DNA of 58,253 nt from an uncultured Bacilli bacterium (GTDB lineage: Bacteria; Bacillota_I; Bacilli_A; RF39; UBA660): positions 1 through 58,253 of the forward strand of contig CANRME010000001.1 in the NCBI GenBank assembly GCA_947631655.1, read 5' to 3'. Shown here piece after piece: positions 26,944 through 35,317 of this stretch. Every line of letters starts with the position of its first letter. Positions within the stretch are counted from its first letter, which is position 1. The notes beneath the pieces were generated by a model. That model was not told the origin of the DNA and searched no databases. It was given only the letters and a program-made list of their open reading frames with translations. A program made the translations under genes and the position numbers.

Positions 26944-27765
26944 ATGGCAGTAGTTCAAAGTAAAGTGGGGAGATTAGGATTATTTTTAGCTAACCCAATG
27001 GTTGCTAAAATGGACAAGGTAGAAGAAAGTGGGGAACCTTCTTGTACAGCCCAAGGAATAATTCTAAAAACCATATTTTTCTTATTACTTACAATTGCAG
27101 GGGTAGCAATATTTTTTGCAACGAGTAGTATGGTCCCAGCGACTTATGTGGAAAATATTGAAGGATTTGATGTTAACTTAATTGAAGCTGCAATTGCTTT
27201 TGGTAGTTTATTTGTAGGTTTAATTGGTACATTAATTTGCTTTAAATTTGTTAGAGCATCATTCTTATTTGGTTCGATTTATTCTTTAAGTCAAGGATAT
27301 GCTTTAGCATTTTTATTCCATATTTTTGGTTATCAATATGTTTATCCTTGTTTAATTGCTTTAGGTCTTACAATTTTAATCGTTTTTGTAATGCTTTTCT
27401 TATATAGAGCACATATTGTTAAGGTAGAGAAGAAGTTCGCTTCTTGTCTAGCAACTTTAGTAGTAGTTGGAGCATTACTTGCTTTAGGAGTTTATATAAT
27501 GACTTTAATACCAGCAACTCAAGAATATGCTGAGTTTATTATTGATAATAGCATTGTAGTTTCTATTGCAGGTACCGTAGGTATTATCGTCGCAACATTA
27601 TTCTTATTAGTAGATTTTGAAGTAATTAATCATAGTATCCAAAGTAAATTACCAAAGAAATATGAATGGCTTGGTGCTTATGCCTTATCATTTGCAATTA
27701 TTGAGATATACTTTAAGATACTTAATTTTATAATTCAAGCCGCTGGTAATAAGGAAGGAAATTAA
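26944..27765 (+). CDS. Bax inhibitor-1/YccA-like membrane protein
   Basis: A 273-residue protein with about seven hydrophobic helices from residue 40 onward. The blocks GSIYSLSQGYALAFLFHIFG and LLVDFEVINHS...KYEWLGAYAL are characteristic of the bacterial Bax1-I family (PF12811-like). Homologues act as pH-sensitive Ca2+ leak channels or as FtsH-associated proteins; the role here is not established. It has its own promoter and terminator and is probably monocistronic. Confidence 0.85.
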   Translation: MAVVQSKVGRLGLFLANPMVAKMDKVEESGEPSCTAQGIILKTIFFLLLTIAGVAIFFATSSMVPATYVENIEGFDVNLIEAAIAFGSLFVGLIGTLICFKFVRASFLFGSIYSLSQGYALAFLFHIFGYQYVYPCLIALGLTILIVFVMLFLYRAHIVKVEKKFASCLATLVVVGALLALGVYIMTLIPATQEYAEFIIDNSIVVSIAGTVGIIVATLFLLVDFEVINHSIQSKLPKKYEWLGAYALSFAIIEIYFKILNFIIQAAGNKEGN

Positions 27766-27791
27766 TCGGTTCGTAATGAACTGATTTTTTT
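27765..27791 (+). terminator. Terminator after the Bax-inhibitor-like gene
   Basis: ATCGGTTC (27765-27772), loop GTAAT and GAACTGAT (27778-27785) pair with one G-U, followed by TTTTTT. It overlaps the last base of the stop codon. Confidence 0.75.
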
Positions 27792-27896
27792 ATGGAAAAA
27801 ATAGGAAGTATAAATTATTATTTTTGACAATTTAAATAATTTTATGTATTTAATTAAAGAATTGGGTAAAAATAATAGTGGAAAGGAGTAGACAAC

Positions 27897-28637
27897 ATGA
27901 AAAGAACGATGGCTGTATTTACCACATTCTTATTCTTATTATTAATAGTACCATTTACTACCGTTTTTGCGGAAACTAAAACAGTCACTGATCAAGACAC
28001 ACTAAAAGCAGCTTTAGGTGATAGTGAAGTTGATACAATAATATTAGGTGATGATATTAATACGACAGAAAAAATTAATATTATTCGTCCCGTAAAAATT
28101 GATGGTAATGGACATACTATTAGATATATAGGAAAATTCGGTGATGAACAATCTACTAGTAATAAAGTATGGGGTGGTATTTACGTCTTACAAGTTTATC
28201 GTACAAATGCAACCATTAAAGATATTAAGTTAATGGGTGGTAATGCCGCATTATTAGTTAATGGTGGTAGTGTTAAACTTGAAGGTACTATCGATGTATC
28301 AGAAAACGGATTTGGTGGTATTGAATTAGGTCAAGGTAAAGGTGTAAAAGAAACTGTTAAACTTGAACTAGATAAGGATACCAATATCGTAAACCGTACT
28401 GAAGATAAAGAAAGACCTACTCTATGGGTACCAGATGATTCTCAAGCTGCAACTTTAGTTATGGATGGTAAAACCCAAACTATTAGTACTGGTAAAGAAT
28501 TAACTTTAACTCAAGTAGAAGAAATGTTTGGTATTCAAGAAAGTCCTGAAACATCTGTTGTTAATGCTTGGTATTCTGCTTCTTACGCTTTAGGACTTTT
28601 AGGATTAGGTTATAGTACCAAAAAGATGTTTAATTAG
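27897..28637 (+). CDS. Secreted beta-helix-like protein with a sortase-type C-terminus
   Basis: A 246-residue exported protein with a signal peptide ending at VFAETK (about residue 25). Its middle has repeated short strands (IDGNGHTIRYIG, IKDIKLMGGNAALLVNGGSVKLEG, SENGFGGIELG), typical of a right-handed parallel beta-helix as in pectate-lyase-like proteins. The tail is SPETS, a hydrophobic stretch (WYSASYALGLLGLGY) and KK, the order of a cell-wall sorting signal; SPETS resembles the NPxTx motif of class B sortases. A class B sortase gene lies directly downstream on the opposite strand. GGAAAGGAG precedes the ATG. Confidence 0.7.
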   Translation: MKRTMAVFTTFLFLLLIVPFTTVFAETKTVTDQDTLKAALGDSEVDTIILGDDINTTEKINIIRPVKIDGNGHTIRYIGKFGDEQSTSNKVWGGIYVLQVYRTNATIKDIKLMGGNAALLVNGGSVKLEGTIDVSENGFGGIELGQGKGVKETVKLELDKDTNIVNRTEDKERPTLWVPDDSQAATLVMDGKTQTISTGKELTLTQVEEMFGIQESPETSVVNAWYSASYALGLLGLGYSTKKMFN

Positions 28638-28663
28638 AAACTAATTATTTAGTTTCTTTTTTT
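28636..28663 (+). terminator. Terminator between sortase substrate and sortase genes
   Basis: AGAAACTAA (28636-28644), loop TTAT and TTAGTTTCT (28649-28657) form a perfect 9-bp hairpin followed by TTTTTTATT. It overlaps the ends of both convergent genes. Confidence 0.75.
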
Positions 28664-29439
28664 ATTAAACGAGCATGTAAGACGATTCGCATTCCATCGT
28701 TATCTTGACAAGTAGATAATGTAAGAATTTTATCATCGGTATTTAAAGTAGTTTTAAAATCAAAAATACTTCTTTCTAAAATAGTATTTAAAAATACTTG
28801 ATATTCTTCATCACTAGCAAAATGTGCGGTAATATAATAACTTTCTTTAGGAATAGAATATACACTGATTACTTGCCAAAGCATGTTAGTATTAGGAGTA
28901 GATATTTTAATTAATTGATTTTCTTTATCATCGATATAAGAAGAATCTAAAATATTAATTAAACTACCAAACATACTCATATCTAATCTACGATGTCCAT
29001 AAATTATAGTATTGTTATTTAAAAAATCTAGGTTATTTCGAAAGTCGCTAAAAACCCAGCCGGCTTTATTTTTGGTTTTATCAAAAGAATGAGTAAGATA
29101 ATATTTATTATCAGTGGTTTGAACTAAGGGATAATCGATTTTTGTATTTCCCATTTTAATCCATCCAACGGTTTCTCTATTTCTTAATAATAACTCATCA
29201 AAATTAACATTTAAAAAGTCTTCTTTAACAAGATCCCAGTAAAGATTATCTTCTTCATCTGGGGGATTTACAAGGTAAGTATCACTATTTACTAAAGTTG
29301 TTTCATCTATAATACTATTTTCTAATTCATCTTGTAATGAAGCATTATAAGAGTTATCTTTTTCTATCATAACCATTTGATAAATTGAAAAGACTACTAA
29401 GTTTAGAGAAATTAAAAATATAATAAAATTCTTGTGCAT
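28645..29439 (-). CDS. Class B-type sortase
   Basis: A 264-residue transpeptidase with an N-terminal uncleaved membrane anchor (4-22). The sortase catalytic triad is His149 (IIYGHR), Cys244 (TLSTCQ) and Arg251 (DGMRIVLHARL). VGWIKMGNTKIDYPLVQ and YYLTHSFDKTKNKAGWVF are typical SrtB-family blocks. It joins a protein carrying an NPxTx-like signal to the wall. The only candidate substrate nearby is the convergent gene ending in SPETS. It starts behind AGGTGATAATTA. Confidence 0.88.
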   Translation of the reverse strand: MHKNFIIFLISLNLVVFSIYQMVMIEKDNSYNASLQDELENSIIDETTLVNSDTYLVNPPDEEDNLYWDLVKEDFLNVNFDELLLRNRETVGWIKMGNTKIDYPLVQTTDNKYYLTHSFDKTKNKAGWVFSDFRNNLDFLNNNTIIYGHRRLDMSMFGSLINILDSSYIDDKENQLIKISTPNTNMLWQVISVYSIPKESYYITAHFASDEEYQVFLNTILERSIFDFKTTLNTDDKILTLSTCQDNDGMRIVLHARLIKKETK

Positions 29440-29471
29440 TAATTATCACCTAGTAATAGTCTGAGTAAATA

Positions 29472-29498
29472 TTAAAAAAACATTCAAAAACTGAATGT
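29472..29498 (-). terminator. Terminator after the 29516-30283 gene
   Basis: ACATTCA (29480-29486) and TGAATGT (29492-29498) form a hairpin with a 5-nt loop. On the minus strand it is followed by seven T (complement of 29474-29480). Confidence 0.75.
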
Positions 29499-29515
29499 GT
29501 TCTTAAATATAGATA

Positions 29516-30283
29516 TTATTTATTAAAATTTTTATCCCAAACTCTTGCTAGACGGCTGATATTTTCTTTCTCTTTAATTGGTAAGGGTTCGTAAAATCTT
29601 AAGAGAATGTATTTACCATCAGGAGTTATTCTAGTAGTGTATTGATAGTCATTCATTAATAAATCCCATGTCCAATTAATATTATTATTACCATTAAAAT
29701 AAGCAATTAAAGCTCTGAAACATTCTTTAGGTATTTTACTATTAACAACATTTTTCCCCATTTTATTATAAATCATAAACCAATTAGGTTTTAAGGTAGA
29801 GCTTATACAAATAGAATTACTTTCGTAATTAAAACCTTTTCCATCTGGTACTAAAGGAATTATCGTAAACAAATCTTCATTTCTTAATTTAGGAATACTT
29901 AACATACTATTTAAGTAATATTGGGCGAGTTCCCCTATTTTCTTTTTAGAATATTTTCTTTCTTTATCAAAATCGTTATATATTTCATTAACATTATGAC
30001 AATATCTTTCGAATAAAGTATCAGCTATTTTAAAAATATCATCATTTGGTATATTACAAAATTTACGATAGTCAACTATCCATTTTAAATTTTTAAAGTA
30101 TTCAATAGTTTCTTTTTCATAGAAGATTATAAATTCATCTTCTAAACCATTTAAAGCTATTTTTTGATAATCTCTTTTTATTAGTTCATTAGGAATTGTT
30201 TTTTCACTTTGGGATATATATTCTAAGTCTTTTCTTTGAACATATACTACTTCATTATCTTTTTCGATATTAAATATCTTCAT
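29516..30283 (-). CDS. Protein of unknown function, paralogue of the 2452-2973 product
   Basis: A soluble 255-residue protein with no recognised domain, starting behind AGAAGGATAAAAC. The N-terminal third shares with the product of 2452-2973 the opening MKI, the E-V-V-Y-V-Q segment, and the block I-E-Y-F-K-N-L-K-W-I-V-D-Y. The last 120 residues are unique, aromatic-rich (NINWTWDLL, YILLRFYEPLP), and may form a second domain. It has its own terminator and lies between the sortase and a flavoprotein. Confidence 0.55.
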   Translation of the reverse strand: MKIFNIEKDNEVVYVQRKDLEYISQSEKTIPNELIKRDYQKIALNGLEDEFIIFYEKETIEYFKNLKWIVDYRKFCNIPNDDIFKIADTLFERYCHNVNEIYNDFDKERKYSKKKIGELAQYYLNSMLSIPKLRNEDLFTIIPLVPDGKGFNYESNSICISSTLKPNWFMIYNKMGKNVVNSKIPKECFRALIAYFNGNNNINWTWDLLMNDYQYTTRITPDGKYILLRFYEPLPIKEKENISRLARVWDKNFNK

Positions 30284-30325
30284 GTTTTATCCTTCTTTCG
30301 CCCGTAAGTATAATAATACAACTTT

Positions 30326-31729
30326 TCAGTTTTTATTACAACTTTTTTTTAAAATATCTTTGGCAGCGATAATACCAGTAGCAGCAGCAGCGACGATATT
30401 TCCGGCTTTACCAGAGCCATCACCAATAAAATATATATTGTGATTTTTAAGTTTCATATTGTTATCGGTTTCTATTTCGTTACTAAAGAACTTTATTTCT
30501 GGACCATATAATAAAGTTTCACCATTATTAACACCAGGAATTATTTTATCTAGAATTTCTAATCCTTCTAAGATATTTTTAATGATGCGATGCGGTAATA
30601 CTAAAGCTAAATCACCAGCTACAACATCTTTTAAAGTTGGTTCAATAAAACCTTTTTTAATGCGGTCCATATTACTACGACGGCCCATTCGTAAATCTCT
30701 TAAGGATTGAATAATTGGTTTACCATCACCTAAAGTATTAGCAATTTTAGCAATACATTCCCCATATTCGCGCGTGTTAGTGACGGGTTCAGTTAAATTT
30801 ACTTTAGAGATAAAAGCAAAATTGGAATTTAAAGATTTTTTATTTTTTAAAGCATGACCATTAACACAGATATATCCATTATAATTTTCTTTGGTTACGT
30901 ATCCACCAGGATTTGTACAGAAGGTTCTTATTTCATCGTTATAAGTTAAAGTTTTAATAAATATGGTAGGGTCATAAATAACATTGGTTATTTCTTCTAA
31001 TATTTCTTTTCTAACTTCCACTCTAACACCAATTTCAATACTTTGAGAAACATAGTTAATATGGTATTTATCGGCGAGTTCTTGAACCCATTTTGCTCCA
31101 GTTCTTCCAGGAGCTATGACCACATATTTAGTAGTAAGTTTTTCTTCTTTATTGCCCGTTTTAAATAATACTTCATACGTGCCATTATTATCTACCACAT
31201 CATTAACATAGGTGTTTTCTCTAATATCAACACTATGGTCTTTTAAATAATTGGTAAAATTTTCAATATAGGTAGGTAACATATCACTACCTAAATGTTT
31301 TTGTTTAATAACTAAAAGAGAAGCACCGACTTTAGCAATTTTTTCTTTTATTTTTAAAGCTTCATCCATATTAGTAGGATATGTTTCACTATTCATACCA
31401 AATTCATTAAAAATACGCTCGGTTTCATCAATTAAATTATATGCTTCACTTTGACTCATATATTTAAATAAGTCACTTTTACCAAGTTTAGGAATAAAGT
31501 TTAACTTTCCATCCGAAAAAGTTCCTGCTCCTCCATAACCTGACATAATAGCACAAGGCTTACAATTTAAACATATCCCATCTTTATTTTTATTCATAGG
31601 ACATATTCTGTTACTAGCAAATTTCCCCATATCTAAAAGTGCTACTTTTAGATTTTTATTCTTATTTACTAACTCATAAGCTGTAAATAATCCTGCTGGG
31701 CCAGCCCCTACTATTACTACATCATACAT
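30326..31729 (-). CDS. FAD-dependent dehydrogenase of the COG2509 type
   Basis: A 467-residue cytoplasmic flavoprotein. VVIVGAGPAGLFTAYEL at the N-terminus binds the ADP part of FAD and IYFIGDGSGKAGNIVAAAATG at the C-terminus contacts the flavin. Between them, CPMNKNKDGICLNCKPCAIMSG followed by GGAGTFSDGKLN is the signature of the uncharacterised COG2509 dehydrogenases; its Cys set may be redox active or bind metal. Substrate unknown. The start follows GGGTGG. Confidence 0.85.
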   Translation of the reverse strand: MYDVVIVGAGPAGLFTAYELVNKNKNLKVALLDMGKFASNRICPMNKNKDGICLNCKPCAIMSGYGGAGTFSDGKLNFIPKLGKSDLFKYMSQSEAYNLIDETERIFNEFGMNSETYPTNMDEALKIKEKIAKVGASLLVIKQKHLGSDMLPTYIENFTNYLKDHSVDIRENTYVNDVVDNNGTYEVLFKTGNKEEKLTTKYVVIAPGRTGAKWVQELADKYHINYVSQSIEIGVRVEVRKEILEEITNVIYDPTIFIKTLTYNDEIRTFCTNPGGYVTKENYNGYICVNGHALKNKKSLNSNFAFISKVNLTEPVTNTREYGECIAKIANTLGDGKPIIQSLRDLRMGRRSNMDRIKKGFIEPTLKDVVAGDLALVLPHRIIKNILEGLEILDKIIPGVNNGETLLYGPEIKFFSNEIETDNNMKLKNHNIYFIGDGSGKAGNIVAAAATGIIAAKDILKKSCNKN

Positions 31730-31782
31730 TTAATTTACCACCCAATTTAATTATATCAAATTTTTAGGAATTTAGATATATT

Positions 31783-33090
31783 TTAATTAGGTCCAAGATA
31801 AGTTATTCGTGCATAACCATCGCCCGAATGCCCATTTTCTTTTTCTCCTTCCGGACTTAACATTTCTTCATTACCAGCTATCATTAAAGTACTAGTAAAA
31901 ATTCTATTACTATAATGATAAGAACATGTTATATCAGATTTGGCAGTTTCCTCGGTACAATTATTTTTTAATTGTATGTTATCTTCAATAGAGCTTTCCG
32001 TAATAGCTACACATCCTTTATACCCAGAAATGTACGATGAACCTCCGCCACCAGCAGAAGGTGCAAATCCTGGGTCCATGCCGCTACCACCACCATAGTA
32101 GCCACCGCCACCAGCACTTGAACTGCCTTTAACAGCACTACCCCCAACGCCAAATTTACCGAATAATTCTATCGATTTTTTATCATTTGTTGCTCCACCA
32201 CTAATTTGAGAACCGCCCATCGCATTACTCTCTACAGCAGTTGTAGATCCAAATAATTGAATTCCTTCACCACCAACTAAACCTCCGCCAAAGCCGCCGG
32301 AGCCATTTCCTATGCTACTCCAATAAAAACCTCCTCCGCCACCAGCAGCGACCATAATTCGAGATTTTAGTCCTTCCAAATCATCCCAATTAGTCCCTTT
32401 TGTTAAACGAATATCTGTAGCTCCTCCGCCAGAAGCAGCATTTGTATATTCATGTTGCTTTCCGCTTCCTCCTCCATTAAAAGTCGCATCTAGAACAGCT
32501 ACAATACGTGGTGTAGTAGTTTTTCCTCCTTCACCAACATATACATATAATGTTTCCCCTTCATTTAATTTTATTATTCCCGTAGTATAAGCACCTTGTC
32601 CACCTTTAGCACCTGTTTCAGTAGTTCCTCCACTTGCACCCCAAAGTTCTATTTTATATTTTCCCGTCTTAGATACAGTAAATTTTTGTTCAGTACCAGT
32701 AAATCCAAAATTATGGATTTGGTTATTATCAACAAAATAAATGTTACATTTATCTTGATGATTAGTTGTTAAAGATGCACTCCATTCTTCTTCATCAAAA
32801 GTTATTATTGAATTTTTTTCACACTCATAAGTAGCATAGAAGTATTCACCATCTTTTGAGGGAAAAGCATCCTTTTTCTCACCATTTACATAGACTGCTA
32901 TTTGTAAATCTTTACTATAAAAAGGTTCTACAGTAGTATATATAATTTGTTTATTATATTTTATTTGATATAATGCATAACTACTTCCTATGGCAACAAC
33001 TAATAATAAAGATATTACACCTAATATTATTTTATTTTTATTTCCTTTTTGGATTTTATTTAATTCTTTTTCTGGGTTAAAAGTTCTCAT
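31783..33090 (-). CDS. Surface protein A of the three-copy family: conserved anchor plus glycine-rich domain
   Basis: A 435-residue protein. Its N-terminal 45 residues (MRTFNPEKELNKIQKGNKNK, then a hydrophobic helix about 21-38 ending SSYALYQIKYNK) are almost identical to those of the proteins at 43754 and 50544. A stalk to about residue 120 is also shared (Y-x-C-E-x-N ... D-K-C-x-I-Y-F). After that comes a unique Gly/Ser-rich domain (many GGG runs, GGGGSSYISGY, YARITYLG) like the glycine-rich module next to ALK-type domains. The helix could be an anchor or a signal peptide. It is divergent from an XRE gene at 33266. Confidence 0.7.
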   Translation of the reverse strand: MRTFNPEKELNKIQKGNKNKIILGVISLLLVVAIGSSYALYQIKYNKQIIYTTVEPFYSKDLQIAVYVNGEKKDAFPSKDGEYFYATYECEKNSIITFDEEEWSASLTTNHQDKCNIYFVDNNQIHNFGFTGTEQKFTVSKTGKYKIELWGASGGTTETGAKGGQGAYTTGIIKLNEGETLYVYVGEGGKTTTPRIVAVLDATFNGGGSGKQHEYTNAASGGGATDIRLTKGTNWDDLEGLKSRIMVAAGGGGGFYWSSIGNGSGGFGGGLVGGEGIQLFGSTTAVESNAMGGSQISGGATNDKKSIELFGKFGVGGSAVKGSSSAGGGGYYGGGSGMDPGFAPSAGGGGSSYISGYKGCVAITESSIEDNIQLKNNCTEETAKSDITCSYHYSNRIFTSTLMIAGNEEMLSPEGEKENGHSGDGYARITYLGPN

Positions 33091-33141
33091 ATATACACAT
33101 TCCTACCTTATGATTACATTCTAACATATTTTTTGAAAAGT

Positions 33142-33209
33142 TGCACTATTTTTGCAAATTTATTTATTTTTTTGCACCATTTTTGTGTTAAAAATGCACC
33201 ATTTTTGTA
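33142..33209. promoter_or_regulatory. Three operator-like repeats in the module A intergenic region
   Basis: TGCAC(C/T)ATTTTTG occurs at 33142, 33173 and 33195 in the same orientation. The first overlaps a possible -35 of surface gene A (GTGCAA, 17 nt from TAGAAT at 33118-33123 on the minus strand). The third lies just upstream of TATAAT (33231-33236) serving the XRE gene. This is the expected layout for a repressor controlling both divergent promoters. Confidence 0.65.
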
Positions 33210-33265
33210 AGATAATTAAAATATATACATTATAATAATTATTCTTATAAATGAGGTGAATTAGT

Positions 33266-33688
33266 TTGGAATTTAAAAAAGAAGATGAAAATTACATCTA
33301 TTCAGTAATTGGTAAAAATATAAAAAAGTATCGTAAATTAAAGGGATGGACACAAGAAAAGTTAGCCGAAGAAATTAATTATTCTTTATCTTTTATTAGT
33401 GGTATTGAATCAGAATATCACCAAACTTTTTCTCTGGGGGCTTTATGGCGCATTTCACAAATACTAGGTGTTGATTTAGCCAAATTATGTGAAGATGCCA
33501 GTAAACCTCATAATATAAAATATATAACTTATAGATGTAGTTCTTGTGGTTTAGAAAATAAAATGCCTATTGAAGTAATAAAACACTATGAAGAAATATA
33601 TAAAATAGCAGGGAACAAAAACTTACCAACTTTTAATTGTACTAACTGCGATGGCGAATTAAAACCTGCTAATCCCATGGAATTTTAA
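33266..33688 (+). CDS. XRE-family regulator A with C-terminal zinc ribbon
   Basis: A TTG start at 33266 is chosen because GAGGTG lies seven bases upstream and no in-frame ATG is usable. The 140-residue protein has an XRE helix-turn-helix (about 12-70: LAEEINYSLSFISGIE) and a C-terminal part with two Cys pairs (CSSCG and CTNCDG) that probably hold zinc. It is divergent from surface protein A and probably its repressor, acting at the repeats at 33142-33209. Terminator at 33698. Confidence 0.8.
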   Translation: MEFKKEDENYIYSVIGKNIKKYRKLKGWTQEKLAEEINYSLSFISGIESEYHQTFSLGALWRISQILGVDLAKLCEDASKPHNIKYITYRCSSCGLENKMPIEVIKHYEEIYKIAGNKNLPTFNCTNCDGELKPANPMEF

Positions 33689-33697
33689 TATAATAAT

Positions 33698-33720
33698 ACT
33701 AGCATGATTGCTAGTTTTTT
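33698..33720 (+). terminator. Terminator after XRE regulator A
   Basis: ACTAGCA (33698-33704), loop TGAT and TGCTAGT (33709-33715) followed by a T run. Confidence 0.75.
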
Positions 33721-33731
33721 ATTGACCAGGC

Positions 33732-33761
33732 TTGACAAACTAAAGTTTGCAGAGATATAAT
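33732..33761 (+). promoter_or_regulatory. Promoter and operator-like palindrome upstream of the RhuM-Fic gene
   Basis: TTGACA (33732-33737) and TATAAT (33756-33761) are 18 nt apart. Between them CAAACT-AA-AGTTTG (33736-33749) is an inverted repeat overlapping the -35 box, suitable for a repressor. The leader to the ATG at 33835 is about 66 nt. Confidence 0.65.
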
Positions 33762-33834
33762 ATATTTGCAGTGAGAAAAGTGCACGTATAAAATGAATAC
33801 TCAAAAATGAATTATAAGAAAGGAAGAAATTTTT

Positions 33835-34773
33835 ATGAAAAATGAAATTATATTATTTGAAAATCAAAATGTAAAACTAGAAGTTAATATGCAAGATGAA
33901 ACCGTATGGCTTTCATTAGACCAAATGGCTGAATTATTTGGTAGAGATAAGTCAGTTATATCAAGACACATTAAAAATGCGTTAAAAGAAGAATTAGATT
34001 CTTCAGTTGTTGCAAATTTTGCAACAACTGCAAATGATGGAAAAAATTACCAAGTTCAATACTATAATCTTGATATGATTATATCGGTTGGGTATCGTGT
34101 TAAAAGCCAAAATGGTATTATATTTAGAAAATGGGCAACTAATGTATTAAAAGATTATATGGTTAAAGGATATGCAGTTAATCAAAAAAGATTAGATTAT
34201 TTAGAAAAAACCGTTAAACTTTTAAATATTGCAAGTAGAGGTAATGAAAGATTTAGTGGAGATGAAACTAAAGAAATATTAAATGTTATTAATGAATATT
34301 CCAAAGCATTAGATTTATTAGACGATTATGACCATAGAACAATTAAAAAAGTAAAAGGTCAAAATTGTGAAAAAGTAATCACCTATGAAGAATGTATAGA
34401 AATTATTAACAAATTAAGATTTAACAATGAAAGTAGTTTATTTGCTTTAGAAAGAGATAATAATTTTAAATCAATTATAAATGATATATATGGTTCATTT
34501 GATGGGAAGGATGTTTATTCCAGTATTGAAGAAAAGAGCGCAAATTTACTTTATTTAACAGTTAAGAATCATGCTTTTATTGATGGTAATAAAAGAATTG
34601 CTGCTACTATTTTTATTTATTTCTTACAAATGAATGATATATTATATAAAGAAGGTGGTCAAAAAGTAATAGATAATAATACATTAGCATCAATTACGCT
34701 TTTAATAGCAGAGTCTAATCCCAAAGAAAAAGAAATTATGATTGATTTGATAATGAATTTCCTAAAAAATTAA
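33835..34773 (+). CDS. RhuM-family protein fused to a Fic/Doc domain
   Basis: A 312-residue two-domain protein. Residues 1-115 are the RhuM (virulence protein) module: VWLSLDQMAELFGRDKSVISRHI, then YNLDMIISVGYRVKS and FRKWATNVLKDYMVKGYAVN. Residues about 145-312 form a Fic/Doc domain with HAFIDGNKRIAA (His246, GNKR 251-254), the Doc-type active site that phosphorylates or nucleotidylates targets. No antitoxin gene is adjacent; the N-terminal DNA-binding-like part may regulate it. Start behind AAGGAAG. Confidence 0.85.
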   Translation: MKNEIILFENQNVKLEVNMQDETVWLSLDQMAELFGRDKSVISRHIKNALKEELDSSVVANFATTANDGKNYQVQYYNLDMIISVGYRVKSQNGIIFRKWATNVLKDYMVKGYAVNQKRLDYLEKTVKLLNIASRGNERFSGDETKEILNVINEYSKALDLLDDYDHRTIKKVKGQNCEKVITYEECIEIINKLRFNNESSLFALERDNNFKSIINDIYGSFDGKDVYSSIEEKSANLLYLTVKNHAFIDGNKRIAATIFIYFLQMNDILYKEGGQKVIDNNTLASITLLIAESNPKEKEIMIDLIMNFLKN

Positions 34774-34779
34774 TATTTA

Positions 34780-34807
34780 AAAACTATGAGTTTTTGCTCA
34801 TAGTTTT
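34780..34807. terminator. Bidirectional terminator between the RhuM-Fic gene and nrdG
   Basis: AAAACTATGAG (34780-34790) pairs with CTCATAGTTTT (34797-34807) around a 6-nt loop; the A- and T-rich ends serve both strands. It overlaps the nrdG stop codon. Confidence 0.7.
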
Positions 34808-35315
34808 AGTTTTCAACAAATTCTTCTTCAAGAATTTCTATTTTTTTATTTTTTAAAGTCTTTTTAATATCGATTACTCTTTGATTAGATGAACCTTTCC
34901 ATCGTAGCATTGGATTTCTTAGTTCATCAACATACTGCCCATCAACAATAACATCAATATATTTTAGAACTTCTTTATCCATTAAATCTCTATCAACTAA
35001 GAATCCTGTCCATACCCAAATAGTTTTATTAGGATATTTTTTCTTAAATTCTTTAGCTAGTTTAGTAGTTCCTTCAATGTTAATAGGATGCATTGGTTCA
35101 CCACCTAGAATGGATAAACCTGCAATATGATTTTTATCACATAATTCTAAGACTTTATTAATTGTCTCATCGGTAAATTCTTTACCACCATTGAAATCAT
35201 GGGTTTCAGGATTAAAACAGTTTTTGCAATGAAAAGTACATCCTTGCATAAAGATACTTACTCTTACCCCTGGACCGTTAGAAATATCCATTTTTCTAAT
35301 TTTATTGTATCTCAT
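34806..35315 (-). CDS. nrdG: Anaerobic ribonucleotide reductase activase
   Basis: A 169-residue radical SAM enzyme with the cluster motif CTFHCKNC (CxxxCxxC) and LGGEPMHP. It uses SAM to create the glycyl radical on NrdD. The N-terminal GPGVRVSIFMQGC block is typical of NrdG. It follows nrdD by two bases in the same operon. Confidence 0.95.
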   Translation of the reverse strand: MRYNKIRKMDISNGPGVRVSIFMQGCTFHCKNCFNPETHDFNGGKEFTDETINKVLELCDKNHIAGLSILGGEPMHPINIEGTTKLAKEFKKKYPNKTIWVWTGFLVDRDLMDKEVLKYIDVIVDGQYVDELRNPMLRWKGSSNQRVIDIKKTLKNKKIEILEEEFVEN

Positions 35316-35317
35316 AA

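Noticed and set aside
34004..34030. A 27-bp perfect palindrome inside the RhuM-Fic gene as an operator
   Set aside because: It lies in coding sequence for S-V-V-A-N-F-A-T-T-A, a segment usual for RhuM proteins; the symmetry follows from the codons.
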